A stretch of 64,000 nt of DNA. Source: Zingiber officinale (lineage: Eukaryota; Streptophyta; Magnoliopsida; Zingiberales; Zingiberaceae). The notes under the pieces are model-generated. The model ran no database searches. It was given only the letters and a program-made list of their open reading frames with translations, and was not told where the DNA came from. The position numbers were made by a program, and so were the translations under genes. Location of the stretch: assembly GCF_018446385.1 (NCBI RefSeq), contig NC_056000.1, forward strand, positions 32,628,011 to 32,692,010. Direction: 5' to 3'. Each line of letters opens with the position of its first letter. Position 1 is the first letter of the stretch. Below are positions 32,701 to 45,060 of the stretch, in pieces.

Positions 32701-34967
32701 AATAATTAAATAATAAGATTATTTGAGAAATAATCTTATTAGAATTTTTAGAAATTTGTAGTAATTTTCATGAAATTAATTGGAGCTCGTATGATGTAGA
32801 TTAAGGGGATCAATTATTCAGCTACGAAAAAGTCTGGTTGGAATACCCGGAAGTGGGAGTTAATAAATTTCATTAAACCCAAAATCTAGGTTTCTGGCCG
32901 AACCTTATTTTCCCATTCACCCTCTAATCTCCTCGTCCCCGAGCCCTCACGCGATCTCACCCCTCGTGATTTTTCTCCCCAAACCCACCGTCGACTCCTT
33001 CTTCCCTCTCCCTCTCGTGAGTTCCCTCACCCTCGCCGGCCTCTTTTCCTCACGCGAGCATCACAGCCGCTGCTCTCTCTCCCTCACACGAGCACCACAA
33101 ACTGCAGCCGTTGGCCTCTCCTCACGCGAGCACCAGAGACGAACGCCACCGCACCCAATCATACAACGTTGCTCAGGCCGCCGCTCGCCGGAGCCTTCTA
33201 ATCCCTCAACCTCTCATCTACAGCTCCGCTAGGTACACCTCTTCTCAGATCTCTCTTCCGCATAGCTTGATCTTTAGCGAAAGGGGTGGGAAATCCGAGC
33301 CCTAGCCTCCCTGGACTTGGAGCTTGCTGGAATTAGGGGGTGGTCGACATTCCAGACGATGACTTCTTGCTCCAGTGCCCTGAAATCAAGCGACCACCGT
33401 CAATCCCTTCTCTGTCGACCCCAACAGCTACTTGCGGTCGTCTTGGTTGGGAAAGAAGTTGCCGACACATTGGGGTAAGGCATTTACAGCTTTGGATGTT
33501 AGATCTTTAGATTGGGGTGTTAGTTTACGTTGGATTACATGTTGTTTGAGGTGATTGATCCTGGTTGTAGCTTTACAGTAGCTTCGACTATAGAGTTTTG
33601 GCAGCAGACATCATTAGCGAGCGTTTTCCGACGGTAGCGTTTCCTGGCCGTGAATCAACAGGGAAGGTATTGTGAGTTGTAGGGAATTCGATTCTTATTG
33701 TAGCTTAATATGTATTTGTTTACAAATAATTAGAGTTTCTAAAGTTAGATAAGAATTCAAGTTTATTATTGAGTACATGGGATATAGTTTGATTATATGT
33801 GTGGTTATAGGACTTTGATTTACGACAAGTCACTTGACGGGTAAATAATTTTGGACGCTCGACCCATATTAGAGGCGGGTATTTCTTACTTTGACTCTCT
33901 TTAGTTCTTTGGAACTTGGTGCATGAGCTATTATTTTTGAATAAGGACTGCTTTACCTTGACTCCACTCGCATTATTCTTGTGCTTGATACTTCCATTCA
34001 AACCTTTGAGTTATTCGTTTCTATATCCATACAGTCTCTTGTTGTCATCTATGATATTTAGCAGATATTAGATATCAACCTTGTATGCATTGATTATTGT
34101 TTATTTATGTACCGTATTGAGCATGCTAGCTTCATGTAGCATACCTGATTCCTGTTTACATGTATATGATGACTGTTGTATGTTGCGCATCATATCATTG
34201 CATACATGTTAACGGCAAATTCTTCCTTGTGGTCAAGAGAGTCGTTAACCAGGGTCGCACGCTCGGGCACTCGAGAGAGTGGTAGCTAGAGCAGATGCCG
34301 CTTGTCCTGTCGTGTCACACTCGACCACTCATGAGTAGTGGTAGCTGGAGTTGCGAGCAGCAGAGACCCCCTTCGCTTTGTAGCTAGTTACCTACTCAAC
34401 ACCTATCCATTCGGTCACTTGAGAGTAGTGGCGGCCTTTGAGTGGTACAGTTATCATCGATCCGACCTCTCGACCATATAGGGGTCGTGGTACAGAGAGG
34501 TAGGCGGGGTGACCATCCGTGCATACATTGTTATTATTATACTGACTGAGGTTGTTGCTTACTTATGCTGTTGTTGCTAGCTTATGTTGTTGTTGCTTAC
34601 TTATGCTGATATGCTTACATATGTTGAGATATATATCTGTTGTGTGTGTTTAAACTCACTTACATATTGGTAATATGTATATACCTCATATGTTACCCTT
34701 GTAGTTATGAGTAGCTCTGTAGCAAAGTTGTTCTACTCCTGATTTTACTAGCCTAGGTTATGGTTACAGGTACGAACATTTATTGTGGTTTTATTTTAAG
34801 TATCTGTTATTTCTCTTATGAGACTGTATACTGTTGGCACTCTCTATTTGGATATTATGTTCATGTACTATCTTTCCTTTATCAGTTGAGTCTCAGTACT
34901 CACCACCCCACAAAATGATTTTTCTTTTGAAAGTCCCAGCACTCTCTATTTGGATATTATGTTCATG
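32680..34967 (+). mobile_element. Ty3-type (Del/Tekay-like) LTR fragment inserted in Tat element
   Basis: Begins TGTAAAATATGGTGCCC. It contains a C/T-rich leader-like segment (32930-33240), CGACCTCTCGACCATATAGGGGTCGTGGT (34465-34493) shared with 1577-3110, and a 28-base direct repeat (34839 and 34941) at its right end. The right side breaks directly into Tat gag at 34968. No matching TSD was found, so this is either truncated or accompanied by the deletion that removed pol. Small proline/serine-rich frames in 32966-33305 look like chance. Confidence 0.6.
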
Positions 34968-35052
34968 CACTAACAAAATGCTAAAGAAAAGACGCTCGAA
35001 AGTCCTTGAAACTGCAAATGGAGCTGATTGGCAAGCTCTTGAACCACCTCTG

Positions 35053-36751
35053 TGTTAGGGTCGATTTGTAGCTAGAGGGGGGAGGGGGGGGGGGGTAAAT
35101 AGCTCGTCGCGCTTCATGGCCTTACTTCGGTATTGTTGATATGCAGCGGAAAGAGCTCGAAACAAGACTCACAACGCTAACACGTAGATTTACTTGGTAT
35201 CCACCTCAAGAAGAGGTGACTAATCCAAGGATCCACACATGACACGTTCTCCACTATGAAAAACATTCCTTCTCGGTAAATACCAGAGGTGGAGAAATCT
35301 CGTATAACACTCACACAAACAAGATACAACACACACAAGAAGAAAAATACAATAATACAAAAGAAAAACCTCTTCTTGCTTGATCTCTTATTGATGAAGA
35401 CACCTCTGGACCTTTTGGAAAGTGCAACAACACTTCTCTTCCAAGCTCTCAGTCAGTCGGTGAGTAGTAGTGAAGAATCGTGTAAGCGCTATGTCGAGAG
35501 GGCTACGAAGAAGAAAGCTCGCCACGACTTTATAGTCTGCGCTTCTAGGGCTCCCAATCAATTGGACTTACTCCCAATCGATTGCCACGTCATATCCACG
35601 CAATCACAATCGTCCATCGTTCGCTTCTTGCACAACGGTCATATCCCAATTGATTGACCAATTGATTGGGAAAGCTTGAATCGATCGGCTCATCGATTCA
35701 GAGCGCTTCTGTGCTCTGTTGGAAACGGCTTGAATCGATCGACCGATCGATTCAAACTTTCTTGCGTCTACACGAGCAAATCAGCCCCTAATTGATCCAC
35801 CAATCGATTGGAGGTGCCCAATCTATCGGCTAATTGATTGGGGAGCATTCTGTACTCACGATAACACTTCCCAATCGATTGGCTAATCGATTGGGCCAGT
35901 CTTCACTCGCAGCACACCTTTAATTGATCGGCTAATCAATTGCTCCACGGTTCAATCGATCGGTTGATCGATTGACCTCCCTTTGACTTGCTTAACTTAA
36001 GTCCAAGGTTCCCAAACTCAACATCCGGTCAACCGTGACCTGTTGGGACTTCTCATGCCAAGCATCTGGTCAATCTTGACCTGCTGGGACTTCTTCATCA
36101 AGTGTCTGGTCAATCCTTTGACCCACTTGGACTTTTCTCCTCATGCCAAGTGACCGATCAACCTTGACCCACTTAGACTTACCGTCTCGTGCCAAGTGTC
36201 CGATCCTCCATGACCCACTTAAACTTCCTTCCACCAGATGTCCGATCATCTTGGACCCATCTAGATTTCCTTGTGCCAAGTATCCGGTCACTCCTTTGAC
36301 TTACTTGGACTTCCCAACACCAGATGTCTGGTCAACCTTGACCCACCTAGATTTCCACGTGTCTGGCTTCACTCACCAGGTCTTTCCATTTGCCTAGCTC
36401 CACTCACTAGGACTTTTCATCTGCTTGGCTTCACTCACCAAGACTTTCACCTAGCTTCACTCACTAGGATTTTCAACTGCTTTGCTTCACTCACCAGGAT
36501 TTTTCGAACTGCCTAACCTCCAGTTAGGACTTTTCCAGTCAAGTATCCGGTCAGCCTTGACCTACTTGACTTTTCTTCACATTTAACTGGTCAAACCTTA
36601 ACTAGAGGGAAACTGTACTAACAATCTCCCCAATAGAACAATTGCACATGTAATCCCCACATATTGTCAAACATTGAAACTCAAACATCAAGACTCAAGC
36701 TTGAGCCAACTCAAGCTTAGTTAACCTAACCGAGGGGATATTGTACCAACA
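35053..36751 (-). mobile_element. Solo LTR of the gag-only copia family (1,699 bp)
   Basis: Same family as 3429-4970 but reversed. It starts TGTTGGTACAATATCC at 36751 and ends CCCTAACA at 35053. TSD ctctg is perfect (35048-35052 and 36752-36756). No PBS or internal region adjoins it, so it is the product of LTR-LTR recombination. It contains a G6-A-G12 tract (35076-35095), an ATCGAT palindrome array (35560-35990), GGTCAACCTTGACC-type palindromes and the TTCACTCACCAGGACTTT array (36360-36510). Confidence 0.95.
35560..35990. repeat. ATCGAT/ATTGAT palindrome array in solo LTR
   Basis: About nine hairpins, e.g. GAATCGATCGACCGATCGATTC, CCAATCGATTGGCTAATCGATTGG in shorter arm form, CCAATTGATTG, and TCAATCGATCGGTTGATCGATTGA-type arms. 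The outer arm bases are G/C, C/G or T/A matched pairs. Confidence 0.87.
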
Positions 36752-37377
36752 CTCTGTCCCGATCTGGGGAGCGTGGTGAGGAACACTCTGCACTTGATTT
36801 CGTCGGTGTATTGGTGGAGCGTGGCTATGTTGTCGAATTTAAGCAGATGATCCTTCGGATCAGTCAATCCTGTGTACTCTCCGATTGTCAAAGGTTTGAA
36901 GTGAGGTGGCAACTGATCATCGATGATCTTTTGGGAGAACTGCCTGTTGATCCACTCGGGAGAGTCATCAAGTTGGAGTGCTTTACCTTTTCGCATATCC
37001 AGGATGGGTGCATCCTCGAAAGATGACCCTTGCGTCCTCTTGGCTCGACCATGTTCTTTCGAGGGCGTGCAGAATAACGCCCTGTGATATGGGATCGACA
37101 CGTTCGGTGCTTCCCAGAAGGTGCCCGTCGGCCGGTGGTCCGGCTTGCGACCAACAAGGTCTTTCACTCGGGTTTTGTGGTTAGCTTGCTGACTTGTTGC
37201 TGATATAGCTGGGTCGTTCGACGCTCAATAATTGACTGCTATCTTCTATTGCCATTGCATTATCTTGGTGGCTTAGACATTTATTAGCATCTCTAACTCT
37301 TCTTAGGTTAACGTTACTGTAGTAAGTTGTCCAACGTCTTCCATCTTCACGTTTCGGATCCAGTGTAGATTCCAATA

Positions 37378-37389
37378 GACGACGTCAAA
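37378..37389 (-). other. Decayed primer binding site of Tat element
   Basis: The minus strand reads TTTGACGTCGTC just after the LTR end. Tat elements usually have TTTGGCGCCGTC here. The two differences are C-to-T/G-to-A transitions at CpG-rich positions. Confidence 0.65.
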
Positions 37390-37391
37390 TA

Positions 37392-38259
37392 TGATTCTGT
37401 CCGAAAGCTGAGAAGACGGTTAGCTAGGACCGTGGCTCTGTGGTTTACTAGAAGAAGACTTCGCGCTGTCCTTTAAAACCAAGAGCGTTAGCGCCAGGTC
37501 AGGGAAGGGGTCCCCGACGTTAGCCCCTCCTACGCTCAAGTCAGTCTTTCGTTTGAGAGGAAAGAACAGAAGTAGTGAACAGTAGCAAAGAGCGTGTAGA
37601 ATAATGAAGTATTGCATACCTCCGCTTATGGAGAGAGACCCCTTTTATAGTGCCATTATAACGTCTGTGCATGCATCTCAAAGCATATGCACATTTTTCA
37701 AAGCATCCTAAGAAAGGATAAGTTGAAAAGTATCCTTGACACCTTTCCTTAAGCGTGCATGCAAATTTCTGATGTGATAGGCTAGAAGTTTCTAAAGTAC
37801 TATTTGTTTGCTGGAGATTCTCTATTGTCAACGGCACAAACTTGCTAAAGAGTACGGCAAGATATGTAGCTATAGGCCGACCAGGTGTCGCTTGGCCAGG
37901 ACATCACCATCTCGTCCATACTGAATGGAGCGATCGACCTGTTCTTCACTCGACCTTACTATTGTCAGAGAGATACATTTTGCCCGATCGGACCTTGGGT
38001 CCGATCGACCTGAACGGTAGGTCGGATAACTTAGTATTTAGATCTGGACTTCGACTGCAAGTTGAGGAGGGCAATTGCTCGGATGGTCCAGTCAACCTTT
38101 CATATCTGATTGGCCCTAGAGGCCTGCTCAGCCACCCCCGGTCTGTGATTTTGTAGTCCATCTAATTCTACGATTTTGATCATTTGACTTTGATCTCTAC
38201 GTCAATTGGTCTTTATTTACTTTGACCCACTTTTAAGGGTGATCTTTATCACCATATCA
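37392..38259 (-). repeat. 5' LTR of Tat element (868 bp)
   Basis: TGATATGGTGATAAAGATCA at its minus-strand start, CAGAATCA at its end, pairing with 30273-31113. It is followed by the TSD atcaa. Confidence 0.9.
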
Positions 38260-38264
38260 ATCAA

Positions 38265-39914
38265 TACTTGTCTATATAAACTATACCGCTATATTGAGCA
38301 TGACCTAAATCGAACCAATCGAATCATAATATGGAATTCATTAACAAACTTTATCTCTCGATTCCCATTCAATTCACATGGTCAATATTTTATTATGCAC
38401 AATAACAACAAACTTTCACCATCATTTCCACTTCCTCATTAAAAAAAAGATAATATCATCTTTAGTCAACCATCCACTAAATCACAAATTATATATATAT
38501 ACACATATATATAAGAAATAAAACGATAGGGACAAGCACTGATTTCACGTTGTTTGTGTGTTGTATTTTGATTGTTTCGTAGTCATATTAATAAAATCAC
38601 TCGATTCAAGTCTATATTTAGAACTTAATGAGATCGCGACTTAAAGTGAATTGTATCAATATTGAATTGCGTATCTTCGTTTGGTTTTGTCTTGGAGTGT
38701 AATTGATGGGATTCCACTAACGAAGTGTTCATATAGAAGGACATAAAGCGTGATGATATCTCATATCGTCGGTATCTGATTTGCTCCAGGTCAGTAGGAC
38801 ATGTCTACATGACCCCATCCTGAGCTAGTTTATTATCTTGTTGAGTCGTCATTTGTCTGGGTCATACTTGGACGAACTACCGTTGGTTCGACCTCCCAAT
38901 CTGCCAGTCTGTATTCAGGTACTCGAATGTCAAGCACCCAAGCACTCCAAGTCCGAGTGAATTATGCTCCCGAGCCCGGATATGGCGAGTCTCTGTCTTA
39001 AAGCAATTCGACGCAACAGTGTCATATGTCTCTTTGACTTCTCTCCATGAGGTACGTCCCTTATGCTTCTCTTTGCGAAATGCGTCCCTTGGCTTTTCTC
39101 CGTCAGAAGTGTCTCAGACTTCTCTCAGTATCAGTATATGAGGGAGGTGATGTTATTCCTAGAGAATTCTCTATATTACTATACTTTTTTTATCCATCTT
39201 CTTTTCATATATTCTAGTCATCCTAATGACTTAGGTATCGTAGGGACCTAAGTAACTCCCGGTGAATCTTTTACGGTCTATTTGGGAGAAGGTGGTGGAA
39301 GGATAAATAAAAGAAAGTTAACTTTTAACTTTGCTTGAAAAGAGGTGAGGGGAATGAAGGAGAATTTTAATTTTACCCTCCCTTACCGATTTATTTCATT
39401 ACACCTTGATTTGAAGTGTAAGGAAGTTACCCTCCCTTCCTTCCTCTCCTTTACCTTGCCTTTCATTTCCATTAATGAACCTCCCTAAGATGCTACTTTG
39501 TACTTCAATGATTCGAAGATATTTTATGGGTGATTTTTATTTATCACTAAAATTGAACATTTACTTCGAACCCACCTTTTGATGCTTCATTTTGACAGAG
39601 TAGTTTCTAAAGTATCGAATGTCTTGAAATGATGTTTGAGTAAAGGAATAAAATGATAAGATTTTTAGTACTTCTTATTTTATAATTTTAAAATAAAAGT
39701 TTTTTTTTTAAAAAAAGAAGTAAAATGACAAGAGTGTTGATAATGTAATGAGTGTTTTGGAAAACTTAGAATTTTTTAGGTGCTTTTACTCCCTTTGCAA
39801 TAATAAATTTCCAATTCCATATATATTTTTTTCAGAGTAGGAAATGGAATATATTTATTTCTGGGGATGGGATCGTAAGATGGAGAAATTCCCAGCAATT
39901 TGTTTGTTAATTGA
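38265..39914. other. Intergenic, no gene recognised
   Basis: AT-rich with a GC-richer part (38750-39150) that I do not recognise and that lacks a convincing ORF. At 39265-39500 a G/A-rich stretch (GGTCTATTTGGGAGAAGG) is followed by a C/T-rich stretch ending in CATTAATGAACCTCCC. This may be a foldback MITE. The last part is the 3' flank of the HAD gene. Confidence 0.5.
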
Positions 39915-41425
39915 TCAAGCAGTCACAGGCGTCTCCATGGCCACGTTGCCGGCGGAGTAGCGGATGTTTCCGGCGGCGGCGGAGGCGACCTCCGCCTCCT
40001 CCCACAGCTCTGGCAGCGCCTCCTTCATTTTGTGGATGCTCTCCAGCGCATAGTCCGCCCCTTTAACTCGATGACGAGTCCCAACCTGAATCAATCGCGA
40101 TCGAATAAATCCAAAAAAAATCATCGAAATTATGCTTCAAATTTGATCTTCACCAGCACGGTGTGCAGCCCGGCGCGCTTCCCAGCCTGGATGTTCCTCG
40201 CGCTGTCGTCGAAGAACACCTGCGAAAATAATAATAATAACAATAATAATTAAATTTTATTCTCAGAAAAGCATTAAATCTGCGTTTGCGATCGCGGAAA
40301 AGCAATCAAAATTTGATCTTTACGGTTCTGTGCGGATCGATGTTGGCGATCCTCAGCGCCTGCTCCATGGCTTCCGGCGACGGCTTGCAGAGCACCGGCG
40401 TCTTCGGCAGCTCGACTCCGTCGACGCTCGGCCCCCGCGCGAAGTGCCCGACGATGTCGAACACTCCCGCCGCCGACGCCGCCGCCGCCGGTGTCGACGA
40501 CGAAGGCGGATTCACCGTCTCGAAGCATATGATCCCCTCGAAGCAATCTTCCAGCCCCAACCTCTTCAGCACTTCGAGCGCATGAACTTTATCAGCGTTC
40601 GTAAACACCTTTTTTTTAAAAAAAAATAAATAATAATAATAATTAAAATCATCACAATAAAAACCATAATTAGCAGTAAAATCTTGAAGAAATTACACAT
40701 TTAAAAAGGGGGAAAAAACTTACAAGTTTGCGAATTGAGAGGCCCTGCAAGAGTTGCCTTAGAACAGGATCAGGCTTTAGATTCTCATAAGGTAATCTTC
40801 CATGAACAAATCTGAATTAAACAGTGAAATTAAGACATAATTTTCTTCTTTTTCTTTAATTTTCCACAAAGCTTTAGAGTTAATACCTGTGATAATCATC
40901 ATAATCAAAGCTGTAGCCGATGGCCTGAAGGATTAACAAGAAGAAAACTCTGTTTAATTGCTCAAGAACAGTTACTGAAACAAAAACCTTAATGAACAGG
41001 AAATCTGAAGTACCCTTAAACCGGCCATTGTTGTGCCGTAGTTCTTGTAAAGAAGGTTGCCCAACTCCGGCACTATGCTCTCTTCAATCCCTAATTCCTC
41101 AACCAAATAATCTGAAAGATCGAAGCCAAAATAGATCAAAAAAAAAAAAAAAAAAACTGAAAAGGGGGAAAGGACAGTTTCAGAATCGAACAATACCTGC
41201 AATGTTCTTGCAGCATGAAGCTGCCATACCGGAACTCAGTGGATACAGGGTGTCGTCGAGATCTGTGAACAAGAAGAAGAAAAAAAAGGGAAATAAAGCT
41301 AGAAATCAGTGAAAAGGAAGTGGCGAAATAAAGTCAAAGCTGATAAAGGCAGAAAGATTCTTACCAAAGAGAAGGCAATCATATTTAGGCCTCTGCGCTT
41401 GCCTGTAGCGAGCCTCGTAGTCCAT
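39915..41425 (-). CDS. HAD-superfamily hydrolase, pyrimidine 5'-nucleotidase-like (SDT1/SSM1 group), 290 aa
   Basis: Soluble HAD phosphatase. Yeast SDT1 and plant relatives dephosphorylate small phosphometabolites such as pyrimidine nucleotides; the exact substrate here is inferred from family. Eight coding exons (plus coordinates): 41365-41425, 41197-41262, 41014-41111, 40887-40924, 40724-40811, 40324-40608, 40154-40219, 39915-40085, giving 291 codons with stop and consistent phase. Motif I DLDDT at residues 21-25 (nucleophile D21, acid/base D23), motif II VFTNAD from 118, motif III lysine CKPSPEAM at 192, motif IV VFFDDSARN at 213-221. The cap contains YKNYGTTMAGLRAIG. The exon at 40324-40608 has an alanine/serine/proline insert (SSSTPAAAASAAG) and its acceptor follows a run of eight A. 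No signal peptide or membrane segment. It appears intact. Confidence 0.94.
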
Positions 41426-41441
41426 GTCGATAGAGCAGGAG

Positions 41442-41587
41442 CTTCGAAACCATGAAAAGAGTGTTATAATTGCATAAAAATGAGATTTTTACTATAAAAA
41501 GTCAAATTTTTGGGGGTTCCGAATTAGGGTTCATCAAGTCCTCTATCTATCTTCTCCCCTTCTGAAACAGTTCCATCTGAAGCTTAC
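41442..41587 (-). other. Likely 5' UTR intron of the HAD gene
   Basis: The minus strand shows a strong donor, CTTCTTCCG|GTAAGCTT at 41588/41587, and an acceptor, TTTCGAAG|CTCCTGC at 41442/41441, 16 bases upstream of the ATG. Removing it also removes an out-of-frame ATG (CATGGTTTCG) that would otherwise precede the start codon. Confidence 0.6.
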
Positions 41588-41774
41588 CGGAAGAAGAAGA
41601 AGAGCAATGCAGCAGAGATCGACGTGCGATTCGATCAAGAACAAGGAGTAAGAGAACTCCCCAAGATTTTTTATAAAATTTTCGATTAATTTTCTCTCCT
41701 TGTTTGTGATGAACCAGAGGAATGAAGCAATAGGCGAAGCGAAGAGGGGAGGAAGAAGGCTTCGAGGCGAGGGC

Positions 41775-41782
41775 TTAAATAA
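41775..41782 (-). promoter_or_regulatory. Candidate TATA box of the HAD gene
   Basis: CTTATTTAAG on the minus strand, about 350 bases upstream of the start codon. It is about 190 bases upstream of the proposed 5' UTR intron. No transcript evidence. Confidence 0.4.
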
Positions 41783-42845
41783 GCGACGCCCCCGTCGCTA
41801 AGCCGCAATTAGCAACTTGATCACCACGCTAATGCTTAATCAATCATTAACTAATCAACTTGCTAATCCATTTTTTTACTAATTAATCATAGTTTTTTTT
41901 TTCAAAGCAAACAAATAAATAAAAATTAATTTCTGGAGTTCATGCCTTCTTTCCTTTCAAACACTTGGCCATTTTAAATTCATAAACAATCTTTTTTCCT
42001 TTTTCTATCGCGGTCGAAGACAAAGTGTTCTAAAGTGTTATTTCACAATCATCGAATGTTTGCACTCGAAATTTCTCCTCGCAAAGAATCTATCGGGAGC
42101 CCAATGGTACTATGTGAAAATGTCGCTTATTCACAATATGATAAAAATTTAGCTCCATTTGATCCTAATAACCCTAACCCTAAGCAGCACCTACCCCACA
42201 AGGTATCCCTCAATAATAGATACCATTGCAAGCAAGCTGGACTCCATCATCATGAAGCAACATGATTAAAGAGTCAAATAAGTAGTTCGAAGAGGCATCG
42301 TGGATTATTTTAAAGTGGACAAAATAAATACAATAATTGACAAAAAGACCTACTTAGGGTTTTGGAATTTTAAAAAATCGCATCTGAATTTTAAACTTTT
42401 TAAAAGACACTTATTTCTCATTTTATCCTTCCGACCAACTATTATTGAACAATAACATTGTGGCATTGAATTTTAAAAAACAACAACACTTTAGTGTGGT
42501 ATAAATCTTAAAATCAATATCATTGTGGTGTTAATTTTTGAAAATCAACATCACAGTAGTATAATACAATACCGTAATGATTGATGGGAGAGATAAAATG
42601 AGAAATAACTCATCCATAAGAAATTTGAAAGTTTAGGTGCATCTTTTAAAAATTTACAAATTTTAAATGTTCCTTTAGTCAACTGCCAAAATAAGTACAT
42701 GCTTTCATGCATGAATGAAGAACTCAGAGTTTGTATCTTCTATCGTGTGTTGCCCTTTTATCTGTTATTCGAAAACTTAATGTAAGTATAAACATATTTA
42801 TAAACTTTAATTTTGGTTTAGAAAACTTGTAAAATTGAATTATTG

Positions 42846-42961
<116 letters not shown>

Positions 42962-43796
42962 GGGAGTAAAATTGGATATTTGCTTAAAATCTTGGGCATT
43001 GCGTTTTGGACCAACCAAGAAGATTCATATTGAATATGAGTTGTTGGTCCAAAAGGCTTGTCCTTGTACATTGTGGCCTCCAGATGGAGTGCACTGGCAA
43101 TTATTGCCATTGTTTCTATCTAAATAAATATTTTAGACATCTATTATTTCAATCATTACTATCAATTTTTTATGATGAAATATATTATATATTTTATGCA
43201 TTTTAATAAATTTATCATTTTTTTTAAAATTGATTAATTGTTTTCTCCCTATAATCAATCATTTGATTAGGGTTGCAGTGAATCAAGAGGAATCCAAGTA
43301 TTTTATTGTTCAAAATTATTTGATAAATAAAATGAGTCGAGTAAGCCAAGTATAAAATTAATAAAGTTATTAAAAATTATTATTCAAGTTTCAATTTTTA
43401 TTTAAAAAAAAATGTTTGAGTTTGGAGAAGTTGGGAGAAGAAAATCAAGCAAGATTTAGGGTTTAAAGCAGAAAAAAGATTGTTGTTGTTTGTTCTCCAT
43501 TACTGAAATTGAAGATATGAGGCTAGATTTATAGACTCAAAATCTAGCCACTCAACATCTTCTATTAAAATATTTAATATTATGATTAAAAATGAGTATT
43601 CTGTTAAGAAATCCGATCCAATTGAATAAATTTAAATCGATTTTTTTAAATAAATAGAGTTTATTGAACTTTGCTACTAGAATTAGATAAATTGAATTGA
43701 TAAAAAAATTAGTAATTCATTCATGGAACTTTTTATAACAATTGCTGTCCAATTCAAGTATGGTCGTCAATTGTTTATAACATAATAGTTGATTAA

Positions 43797-44082
43797 TACT
43801 GATTTGATTTAATCGGTTTCATCAAATTTAAAATTTAAAAATTAAGATTGAATTGAATAAACTAAAATAACAAGAGATTTTTTTTTTTAAAAAATAATTT
43901 ATAGATTAAATGAATTGAACTTTTGAGTTCGAATTCATACTGATTTGATTTAATCGGTTTCATCAAATTTAAAATTTTAAAAATTAAGATTGAATTGAAT
44001 AAACTAAAATAATAAGAGATTTTTTTTTAAAAAAAATAATTTATAGATTAAATGAATTAAACTTTCGAGTTCGAATTCGGTC
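43797..44082. repeat. ~140 bp tandem duplication
   Basis: TACTGATTTGATTTAATCGG starts near 43797 and again near 43938. The two copies match closely through TGAACTTTTGAGTTCGAATTC, apart from the length of a T/A run. Confidence 0.85.
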
Positions 44083-44246
44083 AATTCAATTGATTATTTC
44101 AATTTTATTAAGATTTTACTCATCTATAATTATGGTTAACTTGATTGATGACTATTAGCTTATATCAATATGAGGCAATTGACAAAAAAAAAAAAACAAG
44201 CAGCAAAAGATTGAATAGGACATGTAAACAATTTTCGCCTCGATTG

Positions 44247-45060
44247 ATGTAACACTAAAAAAATCCATATTAACGACTCCGTCGGTGATTATGACTAGAT
44301 CATGTTCCATTGGTAATTAACAATGGGATCATAATTCCATCGGCGATTAACGATGGAAAGAAAATTTCATTGACAATGGATGAAGGATTAACGACGGAAT
44401 CGAGTATTCTTGTCGACCAATGAAGGAACTGTCGATTCCGTTGGAGCTCAACCATGACATCTCGATTACATTGGAACTCAACCACGGAATACTCGATTCC
44501 GTCACTAAATTCGGGCAAATTTAGGATTTCGGTCTGACTTTTCTTTCCACATGATCTCTCCTTTCTTTCTCACTCTCTCTCCGACTATTCTGTCCGACGA
44601 ACTCCGACGGAGTGCTTTGACTCCATTGCATCCTTCTCCTGCCCTTCCTCTCCAGCGCGTCATCTCCGACTAGTTCTTTGGAATCCGACTAGTTCTTTGG
44701 AATCCCTCCACGTATTGTCGGTGTCGCCGTCCTCAACCCCGTCTCCAGCTTTGAGTGCCTCTTTGTCGGCCTTCTCAGGTTCAGCCTCCTCATGTCCGGT
44801 ATCCTTAGCTCCGGTCTTCTAATATCCGTTCTCCTCAGTTCCAGTGGCCTCAACTCAGATTCGACCTCCTCAGCTCCGGCGAACTCAGCTCATATTCGGT
44901 CTCCTCAACTCCGACGGACTCATTATCTTCTCAGGCCTCCTCTCCAGCTTTGTTAGCTCCGGCCGTCCTCAGCCTCGTGTTCTAATCTCCGAGGAAGTTG
45001 TGAGTGTCATTTCTGTAGATTTTTTATTTAGGATTTCGATTAAGTTTTTGTGATAACTTG
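44247..45060 (+). mobile_element. Possible CACTA-type element fragment
   Basis: Starts CACTAAAAAAATCC. It is followed by repeated words GACGGAATCGAGTATTC, CGATTCCGTTGGAGCTCAAC and CGACTCCGTCGG, typical of CACTA subterminal repeats. It then runs into a C/T-rich stretch. No right terminus (..TAGTG) with a matching 3-base TSD was found, so it is truncated or misassigned. Confidence 0.4.

Larger units (their letters stand above)
34968..37167 (-). pseudogene. Tat-type Gag, interrupted by a solo LTR
   Basis: The Gag frame from 37167 reads MKDLVGRKPDHRPTGTFWEA, then LTIGEYTGLTDPKDHLLKFD and TLHQYTDEIKCRVFLTTL, as in Ty3 Gag capsid regions. It reaches the codons for RSGQ at 36757. There the solo LTR (35053-36751) with TSD ctctg is inserted. 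On its other side the frame continues with RWFKSLP and SFKDFRASFL before a stop and a break at 34968. The insertion therefore split one gag reading frame. Gag is truncated at the C-terminus and pol is missing. Confidence 0.88.
30273..38259 (-). mobile_element. Decayed Tat-lineage Ty3/gypsy retrotransposon
   Basis: LTRs are at 30273-31113 and 37392-38259 with a perfect TSD atcaa (30268-30272, 38260-38264). A PPT (31114-31130) adjoins the left LTR and a PBS remnant (37378-37389) the right one, so the element reads on the minus strand. Gag is near the 5' LTR (37167 downward). Near the 3' LTR are tandem repeats and an antisense ORF, as in Tat elements. Pol is absent. The interior has lost sequence and gained a Ty3 LTR fragment (32680-34967) and a solo LTR (35053-36751). 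Confidence 0.85.

Noticed and set aside
32966..33305. Proline/serine-rich open frames
   Set aside because: They lie in the C/T-rich leader-like part of a Ty3 LTR fragment, overlap each other, and have no recognisable motif.
35289..35657. 122-codon plus-strand open frame
   Set aside because: Lies wholly inside a solo LTR in a segment with matching non-coding copies near 4600-4900 and 21770-22000.
42165..42185. Interstitial telomere repeat (AACCCTAACCCTAA)
   Set aside because: Only two units and not the plant TTTAGGG register; chance in AT-rich DNA.
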